Shown here piece by piece: positions 1 through 8,176 of a stretch of 24,643 nucleotides of DNA (positions are counted from its first letter, which is position 1; every line of letters starts with the position of its first letter). Both the position numbers and the translations under genes were made by a program. The DNA lies in contig JAFUKV010000025.1 in NCBI GenBank assembly GCA_017467745.1, positions 1-24,643 on the forward strand, given 5' to 3'. Source of the DNA: Bacteroidaceae bacterium. Lineage in GTDB: Bacteria > Bacteroidota > Bacteroidia > Bacteroidales > CHK158-818. Under the pieces are notes generated by a model. The model saw nothing but the letters and a program-made list of their open reading frames with translations, had not been told where the DNA came from and did not search any database.

Positions 1-64
1 ACAATATGCAGTTTCACATTGTTATATTCAAATATTATCAACGCCACAATAAGGTTCTATTAGC

Positions 65-643
65 ATGAAACAAAACTGGAAACCGGGGACTATGATATAC
101 CCGCTACCTGCGCTTTTAATCAGTTGCGGAAGTTCAGAAGAAAACTACAACTTGATGACCGTTAGTTGGGCGGGGACGTTATGTACCAATCCTCCCATGT
201 GCTATATTTCGGTACGCCCCGAACGGCACTCGTATCCGATTATTAAAGAAACCGGAGAATTCGTTATCAACCTAACTACCGAAACACTTGCCTACGCCAC
301 AGACTGGTGCGGAGTAAAATCGGGAAAAGACTTTCGGAAATTTGAAGAAATGAAACTGACACCTGTTGCCGGATCCATCGTAAAAGCGCCGTTAATAAAA
401 GAATCTCCGTTAAGCATAGAATGTAAAGTAAAAGACATTATCCCTTTGGGATCACACGATATGTTTATCGCCGATGTCGTAAATGTAGTAGCAGATAGCC
501 AATATATTGATCAAGAAACGGGAGCGTTCGATTTGGCAGCAGCCCGCTTGCTCGTCTATACACACGGGCATTATTACAAAATGGGCGAAGAAATAGGCAA
601 ATTCGGATGGACAGTTCAAAAGAAAAAGAAAAATAACGGATGA
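65..643 (+). CDS. Flavin reductase family protein (FMN-binding split barrel)
   Basis: This 192-residue protein resembles the flavin reductase-like/FMN-binding split-barrel family, whose members bind FMN and often pass reducing power to a partner enzyme. It opens with a Pro-rich stretch (PGTMIYPLPALLISC) followed by NLMTVSWAGTLCTNPPMCYISVRPERHSY, the usual layout of the flavin-binding N-terminal half. A later segment, EFVINLTTETLAYATDWCG, matches the family pattern of an Asn-Leu pair followed by a conserved Cys-Gly. There is no signal peptide, so it should be cytoplasmic. The length is normal for the family. The stop codon overlaps the next start in an ATGA arrangement, which suggests translational coupling to the barrel protein, although no functional link is obvious. 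The 64 bases upstream show no clear promoter. The true substrate and electron acceptor cannot be read from sequence. Confidence 0.85.
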   Translation: MKQNWKPGTMIYPLPALLISCGSSEENYNLMTVSWAGTLCTNPPMCYISVRPERHSYPIIKETGEFVINLTTETLAYATDWCGVKSGKDFRKFEEMKLTPVAGSIVKAPLIKESPLSIECKVKDIIPLGSHDMFIADVVNVVADSQYIDQETGAFDLAAARLLVYTHGHYYKMGEEIGKFGWTVQKKKKNNG

Positions 644-1362
644 AAATAAAATACGCTTTACTCTTATGGTTGAATATCATTTCAACTACAATTCTTGCCC
701 AAACCAATACGGAACATAAAAAATGGTTCGACTGGGGTATCAAGGCTGGAGTAAATGCGCCTTATATAGACATACAAAGATTCGAGGTCAACGGAGTAGA
801 AAAAGACGAACCCGAAATACAATCGAAAGTAGGCTACTTTTTCGCTGTTTTTTCAAGAATAAATATCCGCAAACATTACATTCAATTAGAGGCATCCACT
901 CATTACACTCGTTCGGCAATAGCAACAGACCTTACATATTTCGGGAACAGCCTGATTAATACAGGTATCAGCACCGAAGCGGAAATAAAAACCAATCGAC
1001 GCACAATAGAAGTACCTCTATTATACGGTTATAATTTTATTAAAAAACACCCTTACGAATTAGCGGTATTTCTAGGTCCGAAATTACGTTACGCCATCGA
1101 TAGAGGAGATGACGATACCGAGAGCAATAACAATTCCATAGAGTTTCACGAAGAAATAAAGCCTTTAACCTCCTGTATTGTTTTAGGATTAGGCACACGC
1201 ATATCGAATTTTGTAATTGACGTAAGATATGAATTCGGATTGGGCAACATATCCAAATCGGCCTCATATATATTAAAATCTCCTACCGGAGAAACAACCG
1301 GCGACATTACACTCAACCGAAGAACCAACCTAATGAGTTTTTCATTAGGAGTCATATTCTAA
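640..1362 (+). CDS. Outer-membrane beta-barrel protein, PorT-like
   Basis: This 240-residue protein has a classic signal peptide (KIKYALLLWLNIISTTILAQ, cut after about residue 20). The mature part has alternating hydrophobic and polar strands: GIKAGVNAP, YFFAVFSRINIRKHYIQLEAS, TIEVPLLYGYNF, LAVFLGPKLRYAID, IVLGLGTRIS, VIDVRYEFGLGNIS and a C-terminal strand MSFSLGVIF ending in Phe. This is the pattern of the PorT/outer membrane protein beta-barrel families of Bacteroidota. The final aromatic residue fits recognition by the BAM machinery. Its start overlaps the flavin reductase stop by four bases. The family includes PorT of the type IX secretion system, but many members are simply unassigned small barrels and nothing here proves a secretion role. 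I am confident of the fold and location, not of the function. Confidence 0.75.
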   Translation: MKIKYALLLWLNIISTTILAQTNTEHKKWFDWGIKAGVNAPYIDIQRFEVNGVEKDEPEIQSKVGYFFAVFSRINIRKHYIQLEASTHYTRSAIATDLTYFGNSLINTGISTEAEIKTNRRTIEVPLLYGYNFIKKHPYELAVFLGPKLRYAIDRGDDDTESNNNSIEFHEEIKPLTSCIVLGLGTRISNFVIDVRYEFGLGNISKSASYILKSPTGETTGDITLNRRTNLMSFSLGVIF

Positions 1363-1374
1363 ACAAAATAACAC

Positions 1375-1400
1375 AAAAAGCTCCCATTTGAGAACTTTTT
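1375..1400 (+). terminator. Probable intrinsic terminator after the barrel gene
   Basis: An AAAAAG-CTC arm pairs with GAG-AA-CTTTTT across a six-base loop, with a two-base bulge, and ends in a T run. It sits 12 bases after the barrel stop codon. The stem is weak, so efficiency is uncertain. Confidence 0.45.
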
Positions 1401-1434
1401 GCTACATTTTCTTCCTTGATAGACACCGAATATG

Positions 1435-1442
1435 TATATTTG
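1435..1442 (+). promoter_or_regulatory. Bacteroidota-type -7 box for glyA
   Basis: TATATTTG matches the Bacteroidota TAnnTTTG -7 element and lies 47 bases before the glyA start. No good TTTG -33 element is seen at the usual 19-21 base spacing; the nearest candidate is TTTC at 1408-1411, 23 bases away. Confidence 0.55.
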
Positions 1443-1489
1443 CTGTCTGAATAATAAAAATAATCAGAAATCAATCATAAAATAAAAAG

Positions 1490-2770
1490 ATGAAGAGAGA
1501 CACCGAAATTTTCGACATTATCGAAAAAGAACGCCAACGGCAGTTGAAAGGTATTGAGTTGATCGCTTCTGAAAATTTTGTAAGTGATCAAGTAATGCAA
1601 GCTATGGGTTCTTGCCTGACCAACAAATATGCAGAAGGCTATCCCGGCAAACGCTATTATGGAGGATGCGAAGTTGTTGACCAAAGCGAGCAAATCGCTA
1701 TCGACCGCATAAAAAAAATCTTCGGAGCAGAATGGGCTAACGTACACCCACACTCTGGAGCACAAGCTAACATGGCTGTATTTATGGCAACATTGAATCC
1801 GGGAGATAAATTTTTAGGATTAAACCTCTCTCACGGCGGACACCTCTCTCACGGTTCTCCCGTCAACTTCTCCGGTTTAATGTTCCATCCATTGGAATAC
1901 AGTGTAAAAGAAGATACCGGGTATGTAGATTATGACATGATGGAAGAAGTTGCTTTACGTGAACGTCCGAAATTAATTGTCGGTGGAGCATCTGCCTATT
2001 CTCGCGAATGGGACTATGCCCGTATGCGTAAAATAGCCGATCAAATAGGAGCCTTGCTAATGATAGATATGGCACATCCCGCCGGGCTAATAGCTGCCGG
2101 CGAACTGGATAACCCGCTAAAATACGCCCATATCGTAACGTCTACCACTCATAAAACTTTACGTGGTCCGCGCGGCGGTATCATCCTTTTAGGAAAAGAC
2201 TTTGACAACCCGTGGGGCAAAACCACACCGAAAGGAGAAATCAAAAAAATGTCGGCATTATTAGATTCTGCCGTATTCCCCGGTGTACAAGGCGGTCCGC
2301 TCGAACACGTTATCGCAGCCAAAGCCGTTTCTTTTGGCGAAGCGCTTACCCCCGAATACAAACAATACCAAGCGCAAGTTAAGAAAAACGCAGCGACAAT
2401 GGCTGCCGCATTCATGGCAAAAGGCTACAAAATCATCTCCGGCGGAACGGACAATCATTGTATGTTAATAGACCTACGGACTAAATTCCCCGAACTAACC
2501 GGTAAAGTAGCCGAAAAAGTATTGGTACAGGCTGACATTACGGTAAATAAAAATATGGTTCCGTTCGACAGTCGTTCTCCGTTCCAGACCTCCGGTATAC
2601 GTGTCGGAACACCCGCTATTACAACACGCGGGGCAAAAGAAGATTTAATGGGCGAAATCGTCGAAATGATCGATACCGTGCTCTCTAATCATGAAAGCGA
2701 AGCTACCATTAAAGCTGTCCGCGAAAAAGTAAACCAAACAATGAAAGGTTACGCTCTATTCGCATATTAA
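1490..2770 (+). CDS. glyA: Serine hydroxymethyltransferase
   Basis: GlyA interconverts serine and glycine with tetrahydrofolate and is the main source of one-carbon units. At 426 residues it has the usual bacterial length. The PLP-binding lysine is K222 within the motif TSTTHKTLRGPRGG, and the N-terminal ELIASENF and NKYAEGYPGKRYYGG substrate/cofactor motifs are intact near residues 23-60. The Asp-Met-Ala-His segment (MIDMAHPAGL, about 201-210) supplies the PLP-pyridine contact. The C-terminal GIRVGTPAITTRG block is complete. The gene stands alone between a weak terminator and its own promoter upstream and a strong terminator downstream, so it is probably monocistronic. Nothing is unusual about it. 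Confidence 0.98.
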   Translation: MKRDTEIFDIIEKERQRQLKGIELIASENFVSDQVMQAMGSCLTNKYAEGYPGKRYYGGCEVVDQSEQIAIDRIKKIFGAEWANVHPHSGAQANMAVFMATLNPGDKFLGLNLSHGGHLSHGSPVNFSGLMFHPLEYSVKEDTGYVDYDMMEEVALRERPKLIVGGASAYSREWDYARMRKIADQIGALLMIDMAHPAGLIAAGELDNPLKYAHIVTSTTHKTLRGPRGGIILLGKDFDNPWGKTTPKGEIKKMSALLDSAVFPGVQGGPLEHVIAAKAVSFGEALTPEYKQYQAQVKKNAATMAAAFMAKGYKIISGGTDNHCMLIDLRTKFPELTGKVAEKVLVQADITVNKNMVPFDSRSPFQTSGIRVGTPAITTRGAKEDLMGEIVEMIDTVLSNHESEATIKAVREKVNQTMKGYALFAY

Positions 2771-2796
2771 TTTTATCTTTTTTACTATAAACTGAC

Positions 2797-2846
2797 AGAA
2801 AGCCATATAACAATTATAAAGTTGCGTTATGGCTTTCTTTTCTTTA
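2797..2846 (+). terminator. Intrinsic terminator after glyA
   Basis: The arm AGAAAGCCATA-AAC (2797-2811, one bulged T) pairs with GTTATGGCTTTCT (2826-2838) and is followed by a T-rich tail. It lies 26 bases after the glyA stop. Confidence 0.85.
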
Positions 2847-2865
2847 ATCTGATAAACAATTGAAC

Positions 2866-3504
2866 ATGAAACGAATTTGCCGCTGGCTTTGGCAGGACAC
2901 GCCTCTAAACACTGAACAATTATCATTAGCAATCCTTTTCTTACGTGTTTTTATCGGAATTATGATGATTCCCTACGGATGGGGAAAAATTACCGACTTT
3001 GACCGTTACGCTGAAAATTTTTTCGATGACCCTATCGGAATAGGGCATTTACCTTCTTTAATATTGACAATATTCGCGCAAATAATATGCTCGGTATTTC
3101 TGATTATCGGATTCCGTACCCGCATATCGGCCATCATTCTCGCATTTAACATGGCGGTAGCTACCAAATACCATTTTTACGACCCGTTTAGCGTCAAAGC
3201 GTTGCCCATTCTATTTTTAGGCATCTATATAACTATAATCATGTTGGGAGGAGGTCGCTATACCTTAGACAAATGGCTGACTCGCACCTCAGACAACAAT
3301 AATCCGGAAACCTTTTATACGCCCAATATCTCTCCCATAGAAAGAACTATACAGATGTTATTGTGTTTCATTTTATGTTGCATCGTCTTCTCAAACAGCA
3401 CATCCGATATCGTCTCTATCTCCTTATTAATAATAGCTCTCCTATTATTAGTAACCTCTTTTATCGGATATTCCGTTATATATCATTTCAAAAACGACAA
3501 ATAA
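2866..3504 (+). CDS. DoxX family membrane protein
   Basis: This is a multi-pass inner-membrane protein of 212 residues. The DoxX signature is clear: LAILFLRVFIGIMMIPYGWGKI near the N terminus (first helix with the Gly-x-x-Lys end), then LILTIFAQIICSVFLIIGFRTR and AIILAFNMAVATKYH. A C-terminal extension beyond the core domain carries another one or two hydrophobic helices (MLLCFILCCIVF and ISLLIIALLLLVTSFIGYSVIY), making the protein longer than a minimal DoxX of about 130-150 residues. I take the ATG at 2866 rather than the TTG two codons upstream, because ATG is the ordinary start in this genome. DoxX proteins have been linked to thiol redox and quinone-related functions, but the role here is unknown. 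The small gene at 3512 follows seven bases later and is probably co-transcribed. Confidence 0.85.
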   Translation: MKRICRWLWQDTPLNTEQLSLAILFLRVFIGIMMIPYGWGKITDFDRYAENFFDDPIGIGHLPSLILTIFAQIICSVFLIIGFRTRISAIILAFNMAVATKYHFYDPFSVKALPILFLGIYITIIMLGGGRYTLDKWLTRTSDNNNPETFYTPNISPIERTIQMLLCFILCCIVFSNSTSDIVSISLLIIALLLLVTSFIGYSVIYHFKNDK

Positions 3505-3511
3505 CCGTAAA

Positions 3512-3718
3512 ATGAGCGAATATCTTTTTGCCGGCATTATGTTTATTTTAGGTAGCATCGCCGTATTTGCGGCATGTATTGGAGCAAACTGGTTCTTTTC
3601 CAGCAAAAACGCGGCTTTTTTTGTCCGGACTTTCGGATACAACGGGGCGCGTATATTTTACTTCATACTTGGAGCTGCGCTTTGCATCATTGCCTATATA
3701 GTGGCATTTATCCGTTAA
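3512..3718 (+). CDS. Small two-helix membrane protein, Imm17-like
   Basis: This 68-residue protein has two predicted membrane helices (about residues 5-28 and 47-66) joined by a basic, aromatic linker, NWFFSSKNAAFFVRTFGYNGARIFY. The linker pattern, with W-F-F, a Phe-Val pair, then Gly-x-x-Gly-Ala-Arg-x-Phe-Tyr before the second helix, is what I recall for proteins annotated as immunity 17 (Imm17) family. Imm17 was defined as a predicted immunity protein for polymorphic toxins. Here no toxin gene is adjacent, so an immunity role is not supported by context. It follows the DoxX gene by seven bases, which suggests one transcript. The family match is from memory and could be wrong; the coding assignment itself is firm. 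Confidence 0.65.
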   Translation: MSEYLFAGIMFILGSIAVFAACIGANWFFSSKNAAFFVRTFGYNGARIFYFILGAALCIIAYIVAFIR

Positions 3719-3774
3719 AGCGTACCGAACCCGTTTTTTAACAACTCCAACGGCAAAAAGTCTCGAACTTTATA

Positions 3775-3782
3775 TATATTTG
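3775..3782 (+). promoter_or_regulatory. -7 box before the glycosidase gene
   Basis: TATATTTG, 32 bases before the ATG at 3815, fits the Bacteroidota TAnnTTTG element. No TTTG -33 partner is evident. Confidence 0.5.
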
Positions 3783-3814
3783 TTTCTCACAAATAAACTC
3801 AACACACAATCATC

Positions 3815-5866
3815 ATGGCGGCATCTCCCTCTAAACAACACATAGTAAAAAACATCTTGCTTCTCGCAATTTTTGCGGCTATTGTAGGCGCAGCCGTTTA
3901 CTATTGGCCGGAAATTACCGGAAACAATAAAAAGACGTTGCGCAGAGCAGATAGTTTTTTAGGATTTCATTTCGACTTTCACGCCGGACAAGACTGTAAA
4001 CAAATAGGGCATTTATTTACTGAGGAGATGATAGATACACTCCTCACCCAAACACAGCCCGACTACATCCAAGTAGATTGCAAAGGTCATAACGGATATT
4101 CCAGTTACCCGACAGAAGTAGGACATCCGGCTCCCGGATGGGACAAAGACATCTTGAAAATGTTTCGAGATGTTACTCGCAAGCACAACGTCGCTTTGTA
4201 TGTACATTATTCCGGCATTTGGGATAATGTGGCCATGCAAGCTCATCCGGAATGGGCAGCCCGCCATGCCGACGGAACGCCTGACACGCAAATGGCATCC
4301 TTTTACGGAGACTATGATAACAAACTTCTAATTCCCCAACTAAAAGAATTAGCCCAAAGAGGTCTCGACGGGATATGGGTAGACGGAGAATGCTGGGCGG
4401 CCATACCCGATTACTCTGACACTATGCGCATACGCTATCAAGAATTAACAGGATTGACCTCGTTACCCCGACCGGGCGATGAAGATTACAAAACGTTTTT
4501 AGAGTTGAACCGTACAGCATTTCGCGACCACATACGCAACTATATCGATGCCGTACACAAAGAGTATCCCGACTTCCAGATTACAAGCAACTGGGCATAT
4601 TCTTCTATGATGCCCGAAGAAGTAGACACACCGGTAGATTACCTTTCGGGCGATGTAGCCGGTCAAAACGGAGTGTACAGCTCGGCATGGGAAGCTCGCT
4701 GCCTCGCTCCACAAGGAAAAGCATGGGATTTAATGTCTTGGGGATTTACATACAATTCCGGGCAAGGTCTACCGGCCGCCAAATCCGTTGTAATGCTGCA
4801 ACAAGAAGCGGCAGAAGTTATTTCGATGGGTGGCGGCTTTCAAGTATATTATCAACAAAACAGAGACGGATCTCTAAAAACCGCTTACTTCCCCCGTATG
4901 GCTGAAATAGCTCGCTGGTGTAGAGAACGGCAAGAGTATTGCCATAAAAACACGCCCATTCCGCAAATCGCCATTTGGTACTCCACCCATGCTTGGAAAG
5001 ATGCGAACGGCGGTTTATATTCGGGAGGGTTGAATGAAAAAATGTCGAATATCCTCGCTATGTTGTTAGACGGTAAGCAATCGGTAGAAGTTTTAATGGA
5101 TCACCACCTGAAAAAATCTATCGACAATTATCCGCTCATCGTATTGCCCGAATGGGCGAATGTAGGCGAAGACATGAAGAATCTCGTATTGCAATACGTT
5201 GAAAACGGAGGAAACTTATTAGTTATGGGCGTAGACGCTACACGCGCATTCGCGCCGGAATTAGGTATACAGACAGAGGGCGAACCGGTTGAAAGCAACA
5301 CCTTTATTTTCGAAAAAGATCATTTGGCGGCTCTGCATGCCCGCTGGCAACAAATTGCGATAAAAGACGACGTACAAACCATCGGAGAAATCAGAACGAC
5401 CGACGATAAATACGTACAACCATCGTCTTTCCCGTTCGCCGCTTACCGCACTTACGGTAAAGGCAAAATAGGAGCCATCACTGTCGATATTGCAAAACCC
5501 TACTGCTACCACCGATCATCCGAATGTAACCATCTCTTCAACCAAGTTATCTCCGCTCTTTATCACGCGCCCAAAGTGGCCGTAGAGGGAAATAGCCGTA
5601 TTCACGTAGTAGCCACGCAAAAAGAGCATAAATGGGTTATTCATCTTATTAACACAGATGGAGACCACAGTAATAGAAACGTCTATGTGTACGACCAGAT
5701 AAACCCGACAAGACCGGTCAAACTGATTATTCGCCCCGAACACTCCGTTCGCAACGCTTATTTAATGCCCGGAGAACAAAAACTATCAGCAAAAAAATCG
5801 GGCGACCACTTTGAACTGGAAATTCCGTCGTTCGACGTACACACCTCAATAGTTCTGTCATTCTAA
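3815..5866 (+). CDS. Membrane-anchored putative glycoside hydrolase (GHL6-like, with glutamine-amidotransferase-like domain)
   Basis: This 683-residue protein begins with an uncleaved-looking signal anchor (VKNILLLAIFAAIVGAAVYYW, residues 11-31). A TIM-barrel-like domain follows at about 45-400. It contains DYIQVDCKGHNGYSSYPT (83-100), YVHYSGIWDNVAMQAHPEW (129-147) and DGIWVDGECW (185-194), which resemble the hypothetical glycosyl hydrolase 6 family related to alpha-L-fucosidase-like enzymes. D190 and E192 at a predicted strand end are plausible catalytic residues. A second domain (about 430-510) has LIVLPEWANVGEDMKN and YVENGGNLLVMG, like the glutamine-amidotransferase-like trimerisation domain of beta-galactosidases. 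A beta-rich C terminus (about 590-683) ends the protein. It has its own promoter and terminator and no SusC/SusD genes nearby, so it is not in an evident polysaccharide utilisation locus. The sugar substrate is unknown. Confidence 0.65.
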   Translation: MAASPSKQHIVKNILLLAIFAAIVGAAVYYWPEITGNNKKTLRRADSFLGFHFDFHAGQDCKQIGHLFTEEMIDTLLTQTQPDYIQVDCKGHNGYSSYPTEVGHPAPGWDKDILKMFRDVTRKHNVALYVHYSGIWDNVAMQAHPEWAARHADGTPDTQMASFYGDYDNKLLIPQLKELAQRGLDGIWVDGECWAAIPDYSDTMRIRYQELTGLTSLPRPGDEDYKTFLELNRTAFRDHIRNYIDAVHKEYPDFQITSNWAYSSMMPEEVDTPVDYLSGDVAGQNGVYSSAWEARCLAPQGKAWDLMSWGFTYNSGQGLPAAKSVVMLQQEAAEVISMGGGFQVYYQQNRDGSLKTAYFPRMAEIARWCRERQEYCHKNTPIPQIAIWYSTHAWKDANGGLYSGGLNEKMSNILAMLLDGKQSVEVLMDHHLKKSIDNYPLIVLPEWANVGEDMKNLVLQYVENGGNLLVMGVDATRAFAPELGIQTEGEPVESNTFIFEKDHLAALHARWQQIAIKDDVQTIGEIRTTDDKYVQPSSFPFAAYRTYGKGKIGAITVDIAKPYCYHRSSECNHLFNQVISALYHAPKVAVEGNSRIHVVATQKEHKWVIHLINTDGDHSNRNVYVYDQINPTRPVKLIIRPEHSVRNAYLMPGEQKLSAKKSGDHFELEIPSFDVHTSIVLSF

Positions 5867-5873
5867 AAAACAA

Positions 5874-5908
5874 TGAGCGGGCTATTTTTTGAAAAAATAG
5901 CCCGCTCA
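5874..5908. terminator. Strong bidirectional terminator
   Basis: A perfect 17-bp inverted repeat (TGAGCGGGCTATTTTTT and its complement) is separated by one G. The GC-rich base and the A/T tracts on each side let it act on both the upstream glycosidase (+) and the convergent tsaE operon (-). Confidence 0.92.
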
Positions 5909-5927
5909 TATATTAAAATGTAACCTA

Positions 5928-6350
5928 TTATACATTCATTGTCAAAATACGACTGCCATTATCAGACTCCTCGATAAACACGTCCACGCTGTCAGGCGGC
6001 AATAAATCTTCTACCTTCTCAGGCCACTCTATAAAACAAAGCGCACCACTATAAAAATAGTCTTCATATCCAAAATCATAAGCCTCTTCCGGTTTATTAA
6101 TCCGATAAAAATCGAAATGATAAATCAGTTCGCCGCTACCCGAACGATATTCGTTGACAATAGCGAACGTAGGGCTGTTTATCACATCCTCTACCCCCAA
6201 CTGTTCACATATCGCTTTAATAAAAGTAGTCTTGCCCGCTCCCATATCTCCACGAAATGCAAAAACAGTATTATCGTCCATCTTTTCTATAAACTGTTTC
6301 GCCGCGTCATTTATCCGGCTTAATCCGGTTATTTCAATTACTTCCGCCAT
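5928..6350 (-). CDS. tsaE: tRNA threonylcarbamoyladenosine biosynthesis ATPase TsaE
   Basis: TsaE is the P-loop ATPase that works with TsaB and TsaD to attach the threonylcarbamoyl group to A37 of tRNAs that read ANN codons. The 140-residue protein has the family's normal length. The Walker A motif is FRGDMGAGKTTF (G34-T41), and downstream it has NSPTFAIVNEY, YHFDFYRI and FIEWPEKV, the typical TsaE series. It is the last gene of the minus-strand operon, starting four bases after the aroB stop, and it ends at a strong terminator. The same operon begins with a YrdC-domain gene, so two genes related to t6A synthesis flank aroB and a phosphatase gene. Cytoplasmic; no oddity in the sequence. Confidence 0.96.
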   Translation of the reverse strand: MAEVIEITGLSRINDAAKQFIEKMDDNTVFAFRGDMGAGKTTFIKAICEQLGVEDVINSPTFAIVNEYRSGSGELIYHFDFYRINKPEEAYDFGYEDYFYSGALCFIEWPEKVEDLLPPDSVDVFIEESDNGSRILTMNV

Positions 6351-6354
6351 AACA

Positions 6355-7416
6355 TTAAATATTGAACAAATCGCGATATAAATCTAAAACCGTCTCAATC
6401 TCTTTTCTATCCGCCGTACAATTTATTTTTACGTTTCCGACATCTGTCAGCAAAGTAAAATTAATGTTCGACGATTCATTTTTTTTATCATGAGTCATCA
6501 ATTCATACAACCGAGCATAATCTTTGCAAGTTATATGAAAAACGCCGTAATTTTCTCGGACAAACATCGCCAATTGACGGATACGCTCTATCGGAAAACC
6601 TAATTGTATATGCGACAACAGCAACTCGCAAACCAATCCCCACGCTACGGCATAACCGTGCATAATCGGCGTATGACGCTCATGCGACAGACTTTCGAAA
6701 GCATGCCCTACGGTATGCCCCAAATTCAATGACTTACGCAATCCTTTTTCAAACGGATCTTCGGCAACCACACGCTCTTTCACTTTAACCGACTCTTCAA
6801 GCAATCGTAGCAGTTGCGCCATATCGGGATGTTGCATATCCATCGCAATTAAGCGGTTGTACGACTCCGAATCGCTAATTAGTCCATGTTTCAGCATTTC
6901 GGCATAACCCGACAGCAGATTTTCGGCAGACAATGTATGGAAAAATTCCGTACCGATAACCACCGCACGAGCAGAATTAAACACACCTATTTCGTTTTTC
7001 AATCCATTGAAATTAATCCCCGTCTTTCCGCCGACAGCCGCATCGACAGCCCCTAACAAGGTAGTAGGCACATTGATAAACGCAATGCCTCTCTTAAAGG
7101 TAGAGGCGGCAAATGCGCCCAAATCGGTAATCATACCTCCACCTAAGTTTACCAGAAATGATTTTCGTGTAGCGCCATTACTGCTCAAAGCCATCCATAC
7201 CGATGATAAAGACTCAATGTTTTTATGCGTGTCGTCGGCAGGTATCGTAATCTGCATAGCCTGTTTCAACGGCTCGCAATCTTGAAGTAACGGCATACAA
7301 AGCCGACTCGTATTCGTATCTGTCAGAATAAACAGCTTATCGTATGAATAACGGGATAAAACCTCCGCTAACGTACAACCGATATGTGGAGTAAATAAAA
7401 CTTCCTGTTGTTCCAT
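6355..7416 (-). CDS. aroB: 3-dehydroquinate synthase
   Basis: AroB converts DAHP to 3-dehydroquinate, the second step of the shikimate pathway, using NAD and a metal. The 353-residue length is normal. The NAD-binding part shows LGGGMITDLGAFAAST (about 91-106), and PTTLLGAVDAAVGGKTGIN (117-135) is the diagnostic substrate-binding block. Metal ligands fall in a glutamate-containing SGYAEMLKHGLI segment and in SLNLGHTVGHAFESLSH, with a further His in the HGYAVAWGL region. All look intact. The ATG at 7416 is two bases after the HAD gene stop and the stop is four bases before tsaE, so it sits in the middle of a tightly packed operon. Confidence 0.97.
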   Translation of the reverse strand: MEQQEVLFTPHIGCTLAEVLSRYSYDKLFILTDTNTSRLCMPLLQDCEPLKQAMQITIPADDTHKNIESLSSVWMALSSNGATRKSFLVNLGGGMITDLGAFAASTFKRGIAFINVPTTLLGAVDAAVGGKTGINFNGLKNEIGVFNSARAVVIGTEFFHTLSAENLLSGYAEMLKHGLISDSESYNRLIAMDMQHPDMAQLLRLLEESVKVKERVVAEDPFEKGLRKSLNLGHTVGHAFESLSHERHTPIMHGYAVAWGLVCELLLSHIQLGFPIERIRQLAMFVRENYGVFHITCKDYARLYELMTHDKKNESSNINFTLLTDVGNVKINCTADRKEIETVLDLYRDLFNI

Positions 7417-7418
7417 TG

Positions 7419-8168
7419 TTATTTTTTTCTTTTTGTTTCTTGCATAGCCTGCATGATAGCAGGAAATTCTTCTGAAAGTTTCGTCATAGACGATAATAAA
7501 TAATCGGCTCCGGCATCAAGCAAAACGTTATCAGGCAACGGCCCCGTATTGACAGCCACCGTAAAAATTCCGGCAGCAGAACCTGCCTCTACTCCCAATG
7601 GAGCATTTTCTACAACAAACGCCTCGTCAGGACGAATACCGTACTTTGACAACCCCATTAAATAAGGTTCAGGATGAGGTTTACCCAGTTTTACATCAAA
7701 CGCCGTAACCATATATCGAGAGTCGAATATACCGGGAAAACTTCTATTCAAACGGTCAATCAACGATACCTGTCCCGAGCCTGTTACCAATACAGGCTGC
7801 AACCCGGCCGCCTTTACCTGACAAAGCAACCGGTAGGCTCCCGGCATACACTCCGGCTTAGCCATAGCATTAAAATTCTCCGCTTTCATCTGGTAGACTT
7901 TCTGCTTTTCTTCTTCCGTAGCCGGACGCCCATACATACGGCGAAACAAAATATCTATCGTTCCGGCTCCGGTTCGCCCCTCGTGCATATAAAACTCTTC
8001 GGGAGTACAATCTATACCCAACCCGCATATCGTTTTATACCATGCTCCGGCATGATTCTTCATAGAATCGTACAACACTCCGTCCATATCGAAAAGCACG
8101 GCTTTCAACGATATGCGTTCATAACCATTTCGTTCAAGATACTTCTGAATAGCAGTTTCCAATATCAT
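7419..8168 (-). CDS. HAD-superfamily (subfamily IA) phosphatase / phosphoglucomutase-like
   Basis: This 249-residue hydrolase has the four HAD motifs. Motif I is LFDMDGVLYDS, with the nucleophilic and acid/base aspartates. Motif II is VLVTGSG (Thr). Motif III is the lysine in KLGKPHPEPY. Motif IV is FVVENAPLGVEAG, where a Glu-Asn replaces the common Glu-Asp. A helical cap between motifs I and II makes it subfamily IA, the group of beta-phosphoglucomutases and phosphoglycolate phosphatases. I chose the ATG at 8168, eight bases after the upstream stop. In-frame TTG (8183) and GTG (8174) codons lie further upstream, and the first would overlap the upstream gene. The substrate cannot be assigned; with aroB next door it could be housekeeping or metabolite repair. 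Confidence 0.85.
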   Translation of the reverse strand: MILETAIQKYLERNGYERISLKAVLFDMDGVLYDSMKNHAGAWYKTICGLGIDCTPEEFYMHEGRTGAGTIDILFRRMYGRPATEEEKQKVYQMKAENFNAMAKPECMPGAYRLLCQVKAAGLQPVLVTGSGQVSLIDRLNRSFPGIFDSRYMVTAFDVKLGKPHPEPYLMGLSKYGIRPDEAFVVENAPLGVEAGSAAGIFTVAVNTGPLPDNVLLDAGADYLLSSMTKLSEEFPAIMQAMQETKRKK

Positions 8169-8176
8169 ATTCACTT

